A program made the translations under genes and the position numbers. Of a stretch of 64,000 nt of DNA, positions 1 through 11,430 are shown one piece after another. The notes under the pieces are model-generated. The model was not told the DNA's origin. It saw only the letters and a list, made by a program, of their open reading frames with translations, and made no database searches. Numbering within the stretch: the first letter of the stretch is position 1; the number at the start of each line of letters is the position of its first letter. This DNA comes from Marinobacter sp. (lineage in GTDB: Bacteria; Pseudomonadota; Gammaproteobacteria; Pseudomonadales; Oleiphilaceae). The stretch covers positions 620,001 to 684,000 of the forward strand of contig JAGYIS010000004.1 in NCBI GenBank assembly GCA_018402255.1, given 5' to 3'.

Positions 1-1669
<1,669 letters not shown>

Positions 1670-1684
1670 AACAAAGGCTCCCGG

Positions 1685-2470
1685 ATGGATATTGATTTTC
1701 CGCTGGTACTGGTAGTTCTGACCTTCGCGACTGGATTGATCTGGCTGGCGGATAAAGTGTTTCTCAGGAAGAGGCGGGCGCCGGCCGCTGGCTCTGAAGC
1801 TGCGGCCCAAGGCGATTCACCAGAGAGCGCCGAGCCCTGGTTGGTTGACCTGAGCCGTTCGTTCTTTCCAGTCCTGGCCATCGTGCTGGTTCTGCGTTCG
1901 TTTCTGGTTGAGCCGTTTCAGATTCCCTCCGGATCGATGTTGCCGACGCTTGAGGTCGGAGACTTCATTCTGGTGAACAAGTATGCCTACGGGCTTCGGT
2001 TGCCTGTGGCCGGCACCAAGATTTTCGAGGTGGGTGACCCGGAGCGAGGTGATGTCATGGTGTTCCGCTATCCTGAGGATGGTAAAACCAATTACATCAA
2101 GCGGGTCATCGGCCTGCCTGGTGATCGGGTGCGTTATCGCAACAAGCAACTGTTCATCAATGATCAGCCGGTGGCCCGTGAATTTGTGGCCCGCTTGCCG
2201 CCGGTGGAACGCTGGCGTGAAGAGGTGGGTGGCGTTGAGCACGATGTCTACCTGACTCTGGGTCGCGTCGCCGGACCTGGTGAGGGCGAGTGGGTGGTGC
2301 CGGAGGGGCACTACTTTACGATGGGTGACAACCGCGATAACAGTAACGATAGCCGATTCTGGGGCACGGTGTCTGACGACCTGGTGGTCGGCAAGGCCTT
2401 TGCCATCTGGATGCACTGGCAATCACTGACAAGTCTGCCATCTTTTGATCGAGTGGGCAGTATTGATTAA
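1685..2470 (+). CDS. lepB: Signal peptidase I
   Basis: Membrane serine protease that removes signal peptides on the outer face of the inner membrane. It has two N-terminal hydrophobic segments (about residues 5-25 and 58-74). The catalytic Ser is in PSGSMLPTL (about S84), the catalytic Lys in YIKRVIGLPGD (about K139), and box E is GDNRDNSNDSR near the C-terminus. At 261 aa it is shorter than the E. coli enzyme (324 aa) and close to the Pseudomonas form. It starts 15 bases after lepA, the usual lepA-lepB order, and probably shares its transcript. The ribosome site before the ATG is weak. Confidence 0.96.
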   Translation: MDIDFPLVLVVLTFATGLIWLADKVFLRKRRAPAAGSEAAAQGDSPESAEPWLVDLSRSFFPVLAIVLVLRSFLVEPFQIPSGSMLPTLEVGDFILVNKYAYGLRLPVAGTKIFEVGDPERGDVMVFRYPEDGKTNYIKRVIGLPGDRVRYRNKQLFINDQPVAREFVARLPPVERWREEVGGVEHDVYLTLGRVAGPGEGEWVVPEGHYFTMGDNRDNSNDSRFWGTVSDDLVVGKAFAIWMHWQSLTSLPSFDRVGSID

Positions 2471-2494
2471 CCCCCGCTGTGCCGGAGTAGACGA

Positions 2495-2884
2495 ATGATG
2501 AAAATGACACATCCTGTTGGCCTGAAGCAGCAGAACGGCAGCGGTCTGACGATGTTAATCGTGGCGCTGTTCTTTGGCAGCCTGTTGGCGCTCGGTCTGA
2601 AAATCGGCCCGGCCTACCTGGACGACTACACGATCCAGGAAGCCCTGGAAGGTCTGGATGGCACTGAAGGTCTGTCCCGGATGGGCCCCGCGGAAGTGCG
2701 CAACCTGATTAACCGTCGGTTGAGCGTGAACAATCTCGGCGGGTTTGATGCCAAGCAGATCAGCATCGACAAAAACGGCGATCTTGTGATTCTTAAGCTG
2801 GATTACGAGGTGCGTAACAATCTATTTGGTAATGTGGACACCGTTGTCCGCTTCCAGCACGAGTATGAGTTAAGGGAACAGTGA
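2495..2884 (+). CDS. DUF4845 membrane-anchored protein
   Basis: Small protein of 129 aa with one transmembrane segment at about residues 17-38 and a periplasmic or cytoplasmic tail of about 90 residues. It matches the DUF4845 family, which commonly sits between lepB and rnc in gammaproteobacteria and has no known function that I can state. Its TGA overlaps the GTG start of rnc by four bases (2881-2884), implying translational coupling. An alternative start is the ATG one codon downstream. Confidence 0.85.
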   Translation: MMKMTHPVGLKQQNGSGLTMLIVALFFGSLLALGLKIGPAYLDDYTIQEALEGLDGTEGLSRMGPAEVRNLINRRLSVNNLGGFDAKQISIDKNGDLVILKLDYEVRNNLFGNVDTVVRFQHEYELREQ

Positions 2885-3570
2885 GTTCACAACCAGATCT
2901 GGATCAACTGCAGCGCCGCATCGGCTATACCTTCAGGGAGCCCGAGCGATTGCTGCTGGCACTTACCCACAGAAGTTATGGCAACCAGAACAACGAGCGC
3001 CTGGAATTTCTTGGCGATTCGATTGTCAACATGGTGATTGCGGAACATCTGTACCTGCATTTCGAAAAGGCCCGTGAGGGCCAGCTCAGCCGCCTGCGGG
3101 CCCGGATGGTCAAGGGCGTGACGCTGGCCGAAATTGGCCGGGAGTTCGAGCTCGGCAACTACCTCCGACTGGGTTCCGGCGAGCTGAAAAGCGGGGGCTA
3201 TCGGCGGGAATCCATCCTGGCGGATGGGGTAGAGTCGATCATCGGTGCAATCTATCTGGACAGCGACTTCCACACCTGTCGTGCCCAGGTGTTGCGCTGG
3301 TTTGAGCATCGACTGGCCAATCTGGACATTCAGGACACCCAGAAAGATCCGAAAACCCGGCTGCAGGAGTATTTGCAGTCGCGGCAATTCCCGCTGCCGC
3401 TATATGAAGTGATGTCGGTGGATGGCGAAGCGCACAATCAAACCTTTCATGTGTCCTGTGCATTGCCATCGCTGGACCGAAAAACCAGTGGCACTGGCAG
3501 TAGTCGCCGTATTGCTGAACAGCAGGCTGCCCGCAGTGCCCTTAAACAATTGGGCGTGGAGAACGACTGA
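2881..3570 (+). CDS. rnc: Ribonuclease III
   Basis: Double-stranded RNA endonuclease for rRNA and mRNA processing, 229 aa. The signature [13 protein letters not shown] lies at about residues 38-50, the second acidic site is in [10 protein letters not shown], and a dsRNA-binding domain fills roughly 155-225 ([12 protein letters not shown], then [14 protein letters not shown]). It begins with GTG inside the stop of the preceding gene and ends with a TGATG overlap onto era, so the block is translationally coupled. Length and motifs are normal for the family. Confidence 0.97.
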   Translation: MSSQPDLDQLQRRIGYTFREPERLLLALTHRSYGNQNNERLEFLGDSIVNMVIAEHLYLHFEKAREGQLSRLRARMVKGVTLAEIGREFELGNYLRLGSGELKSGGYRRESILADGVESIIGAIYLDSDFHTCRAQVLRWFEHRLANLDIQDTQKDPKTRLQEYLQSRQFPLPLYEVMSVDGEAHNQTFHVSCALPSLDRKTSGTGSSRRIAEQQAARSALKQLGVEND

Positions 3571-4487
3571 TGAATGATATTACCCGCCCTGAAAACCCGG
3601 ACAGCCGCTGTGGTTTTGTGGCTATTGTCGGCCGCCCGAACGTGGGCAAGTCCACGTTACTGAACCACATTCTTGGCCAGAAGCTGAGCATAACCTCCCG
3701 TAAACCGCAGACAACCCGGCACCAGGTGCTTGGCATCAAGACGGAGGGGCCGGTCCAGGCGGTATACGTGGACACCCCGGGAATGCACGAAGATGAGCCC
3801 CGCGCACTGAATCGCTACATGAACAAGGCGGCGTCATCGGCGTTGATCGGTGTTGATGTGGTGGTGTTTGTGGTTGACCAGCTGGCCTGGACCACCGCCG
3901 ACGAGATGGTGCTCGAGAAACTGAAGCACCTGGAGTGCCCGGTCATTCTGGCGATCAACAAAGTGGACAAGATCGAGAACCGGGATCGGCTGCTGCCGCA
4001 CCTGGAAGTTCTGGCCAGGAAGCGTGACTTTGCCGAGATTATTCCGCTGTCGGCGCTGAAAGAGACCAATCTGATTCCTCTGCAAGAGGCGGTGGGCCGT
4101 TACCTGCCCGAGAGTATTCATTTCTATCCGGACGACCAGATTACCAATCGCAGCGAGCGGTTTATGGCGTCGGAAATGGTGCGTGAGAAAATCACCCGCC
4201 AGCTTGGTGAGGAGCTGCCATACTCGGTGGCCGTGGAGATTGAAGAATTCAAACATCAGGGTCGTACTTTGCACATTTCAGCTCTGATTCTGGTCGAGCG
4301 TGAGGGGCAGAAAAAGATCATCATTGGTGATAAGGGTGAGCGTCTGCGCCGGATTGGTCAGGAAGCCCGACTGGATATGGAGCGCATGTTCGATACCAAG
4401 GTGATGCTCCGGCTGTGGGTGAAGGTCAAGCGTGGCTGGGCCGACAGCGACCGGGCGCTGAAGAGCCTGGGCATGGGCGATTTCTGA
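3570..4487 (+). CDS. era: GTPase Era
   Basis: GTPase that binds 16S rRNA near its 3' end and assists 30S maturation. The G1 loop GRPNVGKST is at about residues 21-29, with G3 DTPGMH and G4 NKVD, and a C-terminal KH domain contains [15 protein letters not shown]. At 305 aa it is of normal length. The start codon overlaps the rnc stop by one base, and recO begins 7 bases after its stop. This is the rnc-era-recO order typical of the class. Confidence 0.97.
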   Translation: MNDITRPENPDSRCGFVAIVGRPNVGKSTLLNHILGQKLSITSRKPQTTRHQVLGIKTEGPVQAVYVDTPGMHEDEPRALNRYMNKAASSALIGVDVVVFVVDQLAWTTADEMVLEKLKHLECPVILAINKVDKIENRDRLLPHLEVLARKRDFAEIIPLSALKETNLIPLQEAVGRYLPESIHFYPDDQITNRSERFMASEMVREKITRQLGEELPYSVAVEIEEFKHQGRTLHISALILVEREGQKKIIIGDKGERLRRIGQEARLDMERMFDTKVMLRLWVKVKRGWADSDRALKSLGMGDF

Positions 4488-4494
4488 GGCGGCT

Positions 4495-5236
4495 ATGAAG
4501 GGAGCGGTGCAACAGGAGCCCGCTTATGTGATCCACCGTCGGCCATGGCGAGAAACGACCATGCTGGTGGATCTTTTCACCCTCAATCATGGCCGTATGA
4601 GCCTGGTTGCCCGGGGCGCCAACAGTGCCAAAAGTCCCCTCAAGGCCCAGTTGCAGCCCTTTCAGCCGCTATTGGTAGATTGGACTGGCAAAAGCGATCT
4701 GAAAACGCTGGTACAACTGGAAGTACGCTCGGCGCCACTTCTTACCAAGCCCCGAGCCCTATACAGCGGCTTCTATCTGAACGAATTGCTGCAGCGGGTT
4801 CTTCCTGTTGCAGATCCCCATCAAACCTTGTTTGCGGATTATATCGAAAGCCTTCAGGCGCTCACTGCGCTGTCATCAGGCGATGATGTCGAGCCGGTGC
4901 TTCGACGTTTCGAGATCGGCTTTGCCGCAGCCCTCGGGCTATCAGTTTGCCTGGGACGAGGTGACAGACACCGGGCTGTCGGTCGAGCCTGGCGGTCGAT
5001 ATGGTTATGATCCACTGCAGGGTGTTGTTTCCGGGCTGGCGCCGGGGGTCCGGGTCAGTCAGCTGCCGGGTGAGGATTTGCTGGCGCTGGCGGCCGGCGA
5101 TCTCACCAGTGAGGCTCCCCGCCGAACCGCCAAGCGTGTGATGCGGGTATTGGTGGATTTTTTACTGCAAGGCAAACCACTGAACAGTCGCAGCCTGTTC
5201 AGTCATTCCGTTTCATCATCAGGGAGAATCCCATGA
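4495..5236 (+). CDS. recO: DNA repair protein RecO, frameshifted
   Basis: RecFOR-pathway mediator that helps load RecA. The N-terminal OB-fold part ([20 protein letters not shown]) is intact to about residue 145. The frame then breaks at the GGG at 4936-4938. Reading GG instead gives a continuous [18 protein letters not shown] and a full protein of about 246 aa, the usual size. The downstream part ends with a TGA at 5234-5236 that overlaps the pdxJ start (ATGA). One surplus G in a run points to a base-calling error, though a natural mutation cannot be excluded from sequence alone. Confidence 0.92.
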
Positions 5237-5967
5237 ACCCCAGAGTGTTGCTAGGTGTGAATATTGACCACGTTGCCACCTTGCGTCAGGCCCGCGGTAC
5301 CCGCTATCCGGATCCGGTTCAGGCGGCGCTGATGGCCGAAGACGCCGGGGCGGATGGCATCACCATTCACCCTCGTGAGGATCGTCGGCACATCCAGGAT
5401 CGTGATGTTTTGCTGCTCAAGGAAGTCTTGCAGACCAAGATGAACCTGGAGATGGCGGTGACCGATGCCATGTTGGCGTTTGCTGAGCAGGTTCGGCCCG
5501 AATGTGTGTGTCTGGTTCCAGAAAAACGTGAAGAGCTGACCACTGAGGGCGGTCTTGATGTCGATGGTCAGGAAGAGAGGGTGGCTAAGGCCTGCGAGCG
5601 GCTGGCAAGGATAGGTGCCGAAGTGTCGCTGTTCATCGACCCTGATCCGGTTCAGATTGATGCAGCGGTCCGTTGCGGCGCACCAGTCATCGAACTGCAC
5701 ACGGGCGAGTATGCTGAGGCCAAGGATCCGCAAACCGTTGAGGCCTCCTTCAAGATCCTTGCCGATGCGGTCGCTTACGCCCGGAAGAAAGGCCTGATCG
5801 TAAACGCAGGGCATGGTTTGCATTATCACAACACCGAGCGGGTGGCCGCGATCCCGGGCATCAATGAACTGAACATCGGGCATGCCATCATTGCTCGGGC
5901 ATTGTTCAGCGGCCTGAAAGACGCCGTGCTCGATATGCGCGCCATCCTCGACCGTGCCCGGGCCTGA
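5233..5967 (+). CDS. pdxJ: Pyridoxine 5'-phosphate synthase
   Basis: Condenses 3-amino-2-oxopropyl phosphate with deoxyxylulose 5-phosphate to pyridoxine 5'-phosphate. It is a TIM-barrel protein of 244 aa. The family N-terminus ([18 protein letters not shown]), the [12 protein letters not shown] segment, and the C-terminal GHGLHYHNT and ELNIGHAI motifs are present. The start overlaps the recO stop by four bases. The acpS gene often found next is absent here; the convergent sensor kinase begins only 6 bases past the stop. Confidence 0.97.
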   Translation: MNPRVLLGVNIDHVATLRQARGTRYPDPVQAALMAEDAGADGITIHPREDRRHIQDRDVLLLKEVLQTKMNLEMAVTDAMLAFAEQVRPECVCLVPEKREELTTEGGLDVDGQEERVAKACERLARIGAEVSLFIDPDPVQIDAAVRCGAPVIELHTGEYAEAKDPQTVEASFKILADAVAYARKKGLIVNAGHGLHYHNTERVAAIPGINELNIGHAIIARALFSGLKDAVLDMRAILDRARA

Positions 5968-5973
5968 TTAGCG

Positions 5974-8844
5974 TCAGGTGGTTTCCGGTTGGCGCCGCTG
6001 TTCTCTGAACAGTTGCTGCCAATCGGTTTGCTCGCTCCAGCTCTGGAGCCGGTCCATCGCGGCCAGTAGCTGATCTTTCTGCAGTTCTCGGTCCGGGGCC
6101 TGGCATTTCAGTGCGGTTTCAAGCCGGTTAGCGGCAGTGCGCAGTTCTGGCACCCCGCAGTATCGAGTTGCGCCATGCAACTTGTGCACGCACTCCAGCA
6201 ACGCCTCCGATTCGTCGTTGTCCCACAGGGCTTTAACCCGTTCAGCATCGGAGTGCAGTTGTTCCAGCAACATGCTGAACAGCTCTTCGGCCAGATCGGC
6301 CTTGCCTGCGGCAAGCTGGATGCTCTCATCGACACTGACGCAATCCTGTTGCATGCGGCGGTTTGAGGGCCGCAGAGTGCGCCGGGTATCCCTTACCTCC
6401 GATACCTTGAAGCTGTCATTGGAGCTCCGGCAATTGTAGCCAGTGTATTCGCGGATCAGTTCGATCAGTTGTGTGCTGCTGATCGGTTTGGCCATATAGC
6501 CGTCAAAACCCTGCTGGGCCAGCCGTTCCTGCTCATCGGCCAGGGCATGGGCGGTCAGGGCAATGATGGGGGTGTGGTGAGAGCCAGAGTCGAGCCCGCG
6601 TATGCGTGCGGTGGTCTCGACACCGTCCATACCGGGCATTTGCAAGTCCATGAACACCAGATCAAAGGGCTTCTGGCGCACTTTGGTCAATGCCTCAAAA
6701 CCGCTTGAGGCGCCTTCTGCTTCTAACCGGAAATCCCGCAGCAGGGTCATGACCAGTTTCAGGTTGGCGTCGTTATCATCGACCGCGAGAATTCTTGGCA
6801 CGTTGACCGGACCATTGTTACGCATGGGTAGTGCGGCTTCCTGGCCGCCACCGTTGCCGGAATGGATGCCATGGATCAGCAGCAACAGCTCATCATACAA
6901 GGCGTCACGGCAGACGGGCTTGGTCAGATGTCCGCTGGATAGTCCGGATAACGGAGTGTCCTGAGTCTCCAGTGTGGGGGTTAGCAGCAGCGTTCGGCAA
7001 TCCCGTTCGACTTCCAGTGAGCGCACCATGTTGCAATACTGACTGGAGTTGAGCAGGTGCCGGGTGATGCCAATAATCGCTGTCGCGAAGCCTTCCTGCT
7101 TGCGCTGGGCTTCTTCCACCTGCTCGACCAATGTCGCCGGCGATTCGACCCGCGTCACAATCATGCCCCAGTCCCGGAGCAAATGTTCCACCGCCAGCCC
7201 GGTTGTCTTCTGTTGTTCCAGATAAATGATGCGTTCGCCGCGGAGTGCATCCTTCTGGGCGTTACTGTCGGCCCCGCCGGACAGCTCCGGGGTCAGGGTG
7301 AACCAGAACGTCGAGCCTTTACCCAGTTCGCTTTCAAGGCCGATCTTGCCTCCCATCTCTTCAACCAGCCGTTTGGAGATGGCCAGGCCTAGCCCGGTGC
7401 CGCCATATTGCCGGGCGGTAGACGCGTCTGCCTGGCTGAAGGCGTTGAACAGGGATTGTTGTTGGGCCCGGGACAAGCCAACCCCGGAGTCGGTAATGCT
7501 CAGCCGCAAGGTAGCCCGGTTGTTTTCGGTATCCTCATCTTCAAGGCTGGCCCTGAGAACAACTTCTCCGGTCTGGGTAAACTTGATGGCATTGTTGACC
7601 AGATTGGTGATCACCTGTTTGACCCGCAGAGGGTCTCCCATGATGTTGTCCGGCACGTCGTTATAGACCAGAGAAACCAGGTCCAGATTCTTGCTGTGAG
7701 CGGCGGGTGCCAGCATCACCATCACTTCCTCAACGATGTCCCGCAGCTGGAAGGGCACCCGGTCGAGGATGAGCTTGCCGGCTTCGATCTTCGAGAAATC
7801 CAGAATATCGTTGATGATGGTCAGCAGAATCTCGGACGACTTGCGAATGGTGTTCAGGTGGTCGCGCTGCTGCCGGGGCAGGGGGCTTTTCAACAGCAGT
7901 TCGGTGAAGCCGATGATGCCATTCAGGGGCGTGCGGATTTCATGGGACATGTTGGCCAGAAATTCAGACTTGATTCGGCTGGCCTCCAGGGCTTCCTTGC
8001 GAGCGAAGTCGAGTTCAATGTTCTGGATCTCGATGGTTTCGAGGGTTTCCCTCAGATCCTCGGTCGCCTGGTCAATGTTCTGCTGCATTTCTGCCTGAGC
8101 CTGGCTGAGCTCCGAGGCCATATCGTTCAGGCCAGATTCCAACTGCTCGAATTCCGGACCGGCGCTGGTGTAAACCCGAGTCTCCAGCTTGCCTTCTTTC
8201 AGCTTTGCGACCGCCTCGTTGAGCTGGAATACGGGATCGGTAAAGGCGCGGCTGAGGCGCAGGGCGATCATAAGGCTCAGCAATACCCCGCCAACCACCA
8301 GCAGCAGTGAGATAAGCAGCGCTTTGTAGGTTTCTTTTTCGGTCCGGATGTGGGACATCTCGACCGCAACCCAGCCCAGGGGCTGCTGGCGTCCTGCGGC
8401 AGACTGGCGCACGTCCGGGTCGAGCATGGTTTCAACCATCAGATCCTGCAGGTGTACCGGCGTTACAAAGCGGGTACTGCTGCCTCGGGTGACCCGGACG
8501 GCCTGGTCGACTTTCAGCGAGGATTCGGCAATGGCATCGGCGCCACCGGGACCGGTGTGCAGCAAGCGCCGACCATCGGGCGAGAAAAAGGTGATGGATC
8601 GCACGTCCTGCTCTTCCAGCAAGGCATTGGACAAGCTGCTTAGCAGACTGCGATTAGCGGTGAACAGGCCGTACTCGGAACCGGCAGAAAGTTGGCGTGA
8701 CAGTGATTCGCCACGATCCTGAAGCAGGTTTTCGATATTGGTGACCCAACTGTAGGTAAAAAACAGTCCGAGCAACAAGGTGGTCACCAGGGTGGGAACC
8801 AGAGTTACCACCAAGACTTTTTTGCGAATGCCCCAGCGCCGCAT
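5974..8844 (-). CDS. gacS: Hybrid sensor histidine kinase GacS/BarA
   Basis: Three-part phosphorelay kinase of the GacS/BarA family, which feeds the GacA/UvrY response regulator and small RNAs of the Rsm/Csr system. Order in the 956 aa protein: TM1 (about 9-33), periplasmic loop, TM2 (about 175-196), HAMP, coiled coil, HisKA with phospho-acceptor H301 (SHEIRTPLNG), HATPase, a degenerate receiver-like region, a true receiver with Asp near 733 (MDLQMPGMDG), and a C-terminal HPt with His near 890 (LHGATRYCG). Its position beside cysM-rlmD-relA-mazG is the same as I recall for Pseudomonas gacS. Target genes are not in this window. Confidence 0.93.
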   Translation of the reverse strand: MRRWGIRKKVLVVTLVPTLVTTLLLGLFFTYSWVTNIENLLQDRGESLSRQLSAGSEYGLFTANRSLLSSLSNALLEEQDVRSITFFSPDGRRLLHTGPGGADAIAESSLKVDQAVRVTRGSSTRFVTPVHLQDLMVETMLDPDVRQSAAGRQQPLGWVAVEMSHIRTEKETYKALLISLLLVVGGVLLSLMIALRLSRAFTDPVFQLNEAVAKLKEGKLETRVYTSAGPEFEQLESGLNDMASELSQAQAEMQQNIDQATEDLRETLETIEIQNIELDFARKEALEASRIKSEFLANMSHEIRTPLNGIIGFTELLLKSPLPRQQRDHLNTIRKSSEILLTIINDILDFSKIEAGKLILDRVPFQLRDIVEEVMVMLAPAAHSKNLDLVSLVYNDVPDNIMGDPLRVKQVITNLVNNAIKFTQTGEVVLRASLEDEDTENNRATLRLSITDSGVGLSRAQQQSLFNAFSQADASTARQYGGTGLGLAISKRLVEEMGGKIGLESELGKGSTFWFTLTPELSGGADSNAQKDALRGERIIYLEQQKTTGLAVEHLLRDWGMIVTRVESPATLVEQVEEAQRKQEGFATAIIGITRHLLNSSQYCNMVRSLEVERDCRTLLLTPTLETQDTPLSGLSSGHLTKPVCRDALYDELLLLIHGIHSGNGGGQEAALPMRNNGPVNVPRILAVDDNDANLKLVMTLLRDFRLEAEGASSGFEALTKVRQKPFDLVFMDLQMPGMDGVETTARIRGLDSGSHHTPIIALTAHALADEQERLAQQGFDGYMAKPISSTQLIELIREYTGYNCRSSNDSFKVSEVRDTRRTLRPSNRRMQQDCVSVDESIQLAAGKADLAEELFSMLLEQLHSDAERVKALWDNDESEALLECVHKLHGATRYCGVPELRTAANRLETALKCQAPDRELQKDQLLAAMDRLQSWSEQTDWQQLFREQRRQPETT

Positions 8845-9064
8845 AATGAGTTCCTGTCAATCAATCGAGCCCGGTCTGTTGAATATCTTCAGAGCCGGGT
8901 ACTTCCTTGTGAGCATAGATGATCCGGAATCCATTAACCGTGGTAGAGGTTCCGGAAACGATGGGTTATAGCCGCCGGTCATGGATATAGCGACAAGCTG
9001 TATTGGGACAAAGTGGCCATAACGCGTATGATTCCAAACCGAAAGTGTATCACAGGGTTTTGCT

Positions 9065-9958
9065 ATGACTTTCCCCACAATTGAAGATTATGTCGGTCAC
9101 ACCCCGCTGGTGCGTTTGCAGCGCCTGCCGGGGCAAACCTCTAATGTCATTCTGGCTAAACTGGAAGGCAATAATCCGGCCGGTTCGGTCAAGGACCGGC
9201 CTGCCATCAGCATGATTCAGGAGGCGGAGCGCCGGGGTGACATCAAGCCGGGCGACACGCTGATCGAGGCGACTTCGGGTAATACCGGTATTGCGCTGGC
9301 CATGGCTGCTGCGATCAAGGGCTACCGGATGGTGCTGATCATGCCTGCGCACATGAGTGAGGAACGTCGGGCCTCGATGCGCGCGTATGGCGCTGAGATC
9401 ATCACCGTCAGCAAAGAAGATGGTATGGAAGGTGCGCGGGATCTGGCGACCCGTATGGAGGCTGAAGGCAAGGGCAAGGTGCTGGACCAGTTCAGCAATC
9501 CAGACAACCCGCTGGCCCATTACCGCACGACCGGTCCGGAAATCTGGGAACAGACCGCAGGCAAAGTCACGCACTTTGTCAGCTCCATGGGCACCACCGG
9601 CACCATTATGGGGGTTTCCCGGTATCTGAAAGAGCGTAACCCGGACATTCAGATTATTGGTCTGCAACCGGCAGATGGTGCATCGATCCCCGGCATCCGG
9701 CGTTGGCCGGAAGCCTATCTGCCGAAAATCTTTGATGCTGCCCGGGTGGACCAGGTACTGGATATTGGCCAGGAAGAGGCTGAGAACACCATGCGGGCAT
9801 TGGCTTCGGAAGAGGGTATTTTCTGCGGTGTTTCCTCAGGCGGTTCCATCGCCGCTGCCCTTAAATTGTCCCGAAACGTTGAAAATGCGGTGATCGTGGC
9901 CATTATTTGTGACCGCGGAGACCGATACCTGTCTACCGGTGTTTTCCCCGGCGCCTGA
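9065..9958 (+). CDS. cysM: Cysteine synthase B
   Basis: PLP-dependent O-acetylserine sulfhydrylase. The PLP lysine is about K43 in GSVKDRPA, the asparagine loop is EATSGNTGIALA, and the phosphate-binding loop is SSMGTTGTIMG. The 297 aa length and the RRWPEAYLP segment fit the CysM branch, which can also use thiosulfate, rather than CysK. It is divergent from gacS across a 220-base gap that probably holds both promoters. Confidence 0.94.
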   Translation: MTFPTIEDYVGHTPLVRLQRLPGQTSNVILAKLEGNNPAGSVKDRPAISMIQEAERRGDIKPGDTLIEATSGNTGIALAMAAAIKGYRMVLIMPAHMSEERRASMRAYGAEIITVSKEDGMEGARDLATRMEAEGKGKVLDQFSNPDNPLAHYRTTGPEIWEQTAGKVTHFVSSMGTTGTIMGVSRYLKERNPDIQIIGLQPADGASIPGIRRWPEAYLPKIFDAARVDQVLDIGQEEAENTMRALASEEGIFCGVSSGGSIAAALKLSRNVENAVIVAIICDRGDRYLSTGVFPGA

Positions 9959-10001
9959 GCGGTCAGTCCCCGCCGGCAACCTATAAGAGAGTACAGCCTA
10001 T

Positions 10002-11351
10002 ATGAGTAAGCGTCGCCGCAAGGTTCTGCCCAAAGAGCCCGTGCGCTGTGAAGTTGAGAGCCTGGGTCACGATGGCCGGGGCATTGCCCGTGCCGATGGC
10101 AAAATCCAGTTTGTTGATGGCGCACTGCCCGGTGAAACGGTAATGGCCAAAATGGTCGGCACCCGTAGCAAGTTTGATGAGCTGCGTACCACCGAGGTGT
10201 TGTCAGCCGCGCCGGATCGTCAGCAGCCACCTTGCGAATTTGCCGATTTGTGTGGCGGTTGCAGCTTGCAACACATGACGGCCGATGCCCAGATTCGGTT
10301 CAAAGAAAACACCCTGCGGGAGAATTTTGCCCATTTCGGGGGCATTGAGCCAGAGCAATGGATCGAGCCTATGCGCTCGCCAGATACCCTGGGATACCGG
10401 CGCAAGGCGCGTCTGGGTGTGCGATTTGTCAAAGCGAGGGAGTCGGTGCTGGTGGGCTTCCGTGAAAAGCGTAACAGCTTTTTGACCGACATCGATCGGT
10501 GCGCTGTGCTGGACCCGCGCATTGGTGAGCGGATACAGCCGTTGCGCGAATTGCTGCACAGCCTGGCCGCTTACGATCGCATTGCGCAGGTTGAAGTGGC
10601 CTGCGGTGATGATGCCGCCGCCATGGTCTTTCGTAATATGGACGACCTGGTGCCGGAGGATCGGGAAAAGCTGATTCAGTTCGGGCAGGCCCACGACTTG
10701 CATATCTATTTGCAGCCAAAAGGCCCGGACACGGTGCACCGGATATGGCCGGAGGCGGCCAGTCGGGATGATGAACGTCTGAGCTACCGGATGGATGAAT
10801 TCGATCTGACCATGAAGTTTCATCCCATGGACTTCACCCAGGTCAATGCCGGAATCAACCGCGACATGGTACACCGTGCCGTGGAGTGGCTGGACATTCA
10901 GCCTGGCGAACGGGTGCTGGATCTGTTTTGTGGGTTGGGTAACTTCACATTGCCAATGGCCCGCACAGGTGGCCAGGTAGTGGGTGTGGAAGGTGACGGT
11001 GCCATGGTGGTTCGCGGGCAGGAGAACGCCCGCCTGAACGGTCTCGACAACGTAGAGTTCCATGGCGCGGACTTGCACGGAGACTTTACCGGGCAGAGCT
11101 GGGCTAAAGAGGGCTTCGACAAGATTCTGATTGATCCGCCAAGGTCCGGTGCCGAAGAAATCTGCAAGTATCTGACGGCTTTTGGTGCCAACCGGATTGT
11201 GTATGTGTCCTGTAATCCGGCAACCCTGGCGAGGGATGCCGGGGTCATGGTCCGGAATGGCTATCGCCTGGTGCAGGCGGGTGTCATGGACATGTTCCCA
11301 CACACCACCCACGTTGAGTCTATTGCGCTGTTTGAGCGTAACAAGAACTGA
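10002..11351 (+). CDS. rlmD: 23S rRNA (uracil-1939-C5)-methyltransferase
   Basis: SAM-dependent rRNA methyltransferase with an N-terminal TRAM domain (about 12-70) and an iron-sulfur cluster. Three cluster cysteines are in [10 protein letters not shown] (about C78, C84, C87), and a fourth is likely near residue 167 (DRCAVLD). The SAM motif is [16 protein letters not shown], and the catalytic Cys is in [11 protein letters not shown]. At 449 aa it is of normal length. It lies 43 bases after cysM and about 80 bases before relA, the Pseudomonas-like order. Confidence 0.95.
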   Translation: MSKRRRKVLPKEPVRCEVESLGHDGRGIARADGKIQFVDGALPGETVMAKMVGTRSKFDELRTTEVLSAAPDRQQPPCEFADLCGGCSLQHMTADAQIRFKENTLRENFAHFGGIEPEQWIEPMRSPDTLGYRRKARLGVRFVKARESVLVGFREKRNSFLTDIDRCAVLDPRIGERIQPLRELLHSLAAYDRIAQVEVACGDDAAAMVFRNMDDLVPEDREKLIQFGQAHDLHIYLQPKGPDTVHRIWPEAASRDDERLSYRMDEFDLTMKFHPMDFTQVNAGINRDMVHRAVEWLDIQPGERVLDLFCGLGNFTLPMARTGGQVVGVEGDGAMVVRGQENARLNGLDNVEFHGADLHGDFTGQSWAKEGFDKILIDPPRSGAEEICKYLTAFGANRIVYVSCNPATLARDAGVMVRNGYRLVQAGVMDMFPHTTHVESIALFERNKN

Positions 11352-11375
11352 CTGAGCGGCGGCCAGTCAGCCTCT

Positions 11376-11396
11376 GAGTGGTCAGGATGACCACTC
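11376..11396. other. Perfect hairpin upstream of relA
   Basis: An 8-bp perfect stem (GAGTGGTC / GACCACTC) with a 5-base loop lies in the 79-base gap between rlmD and relA. No T-run follows on the plus strand, so it is not a canonical terminator. It could stabilise the upstream mRNA end or affect relA leader folding; this is inference only. Confidence 0.4.
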
Positions 11397-11430
11397 GGAT
11401 AACCTGAAAATCAGCGGGTACAACTCTGCT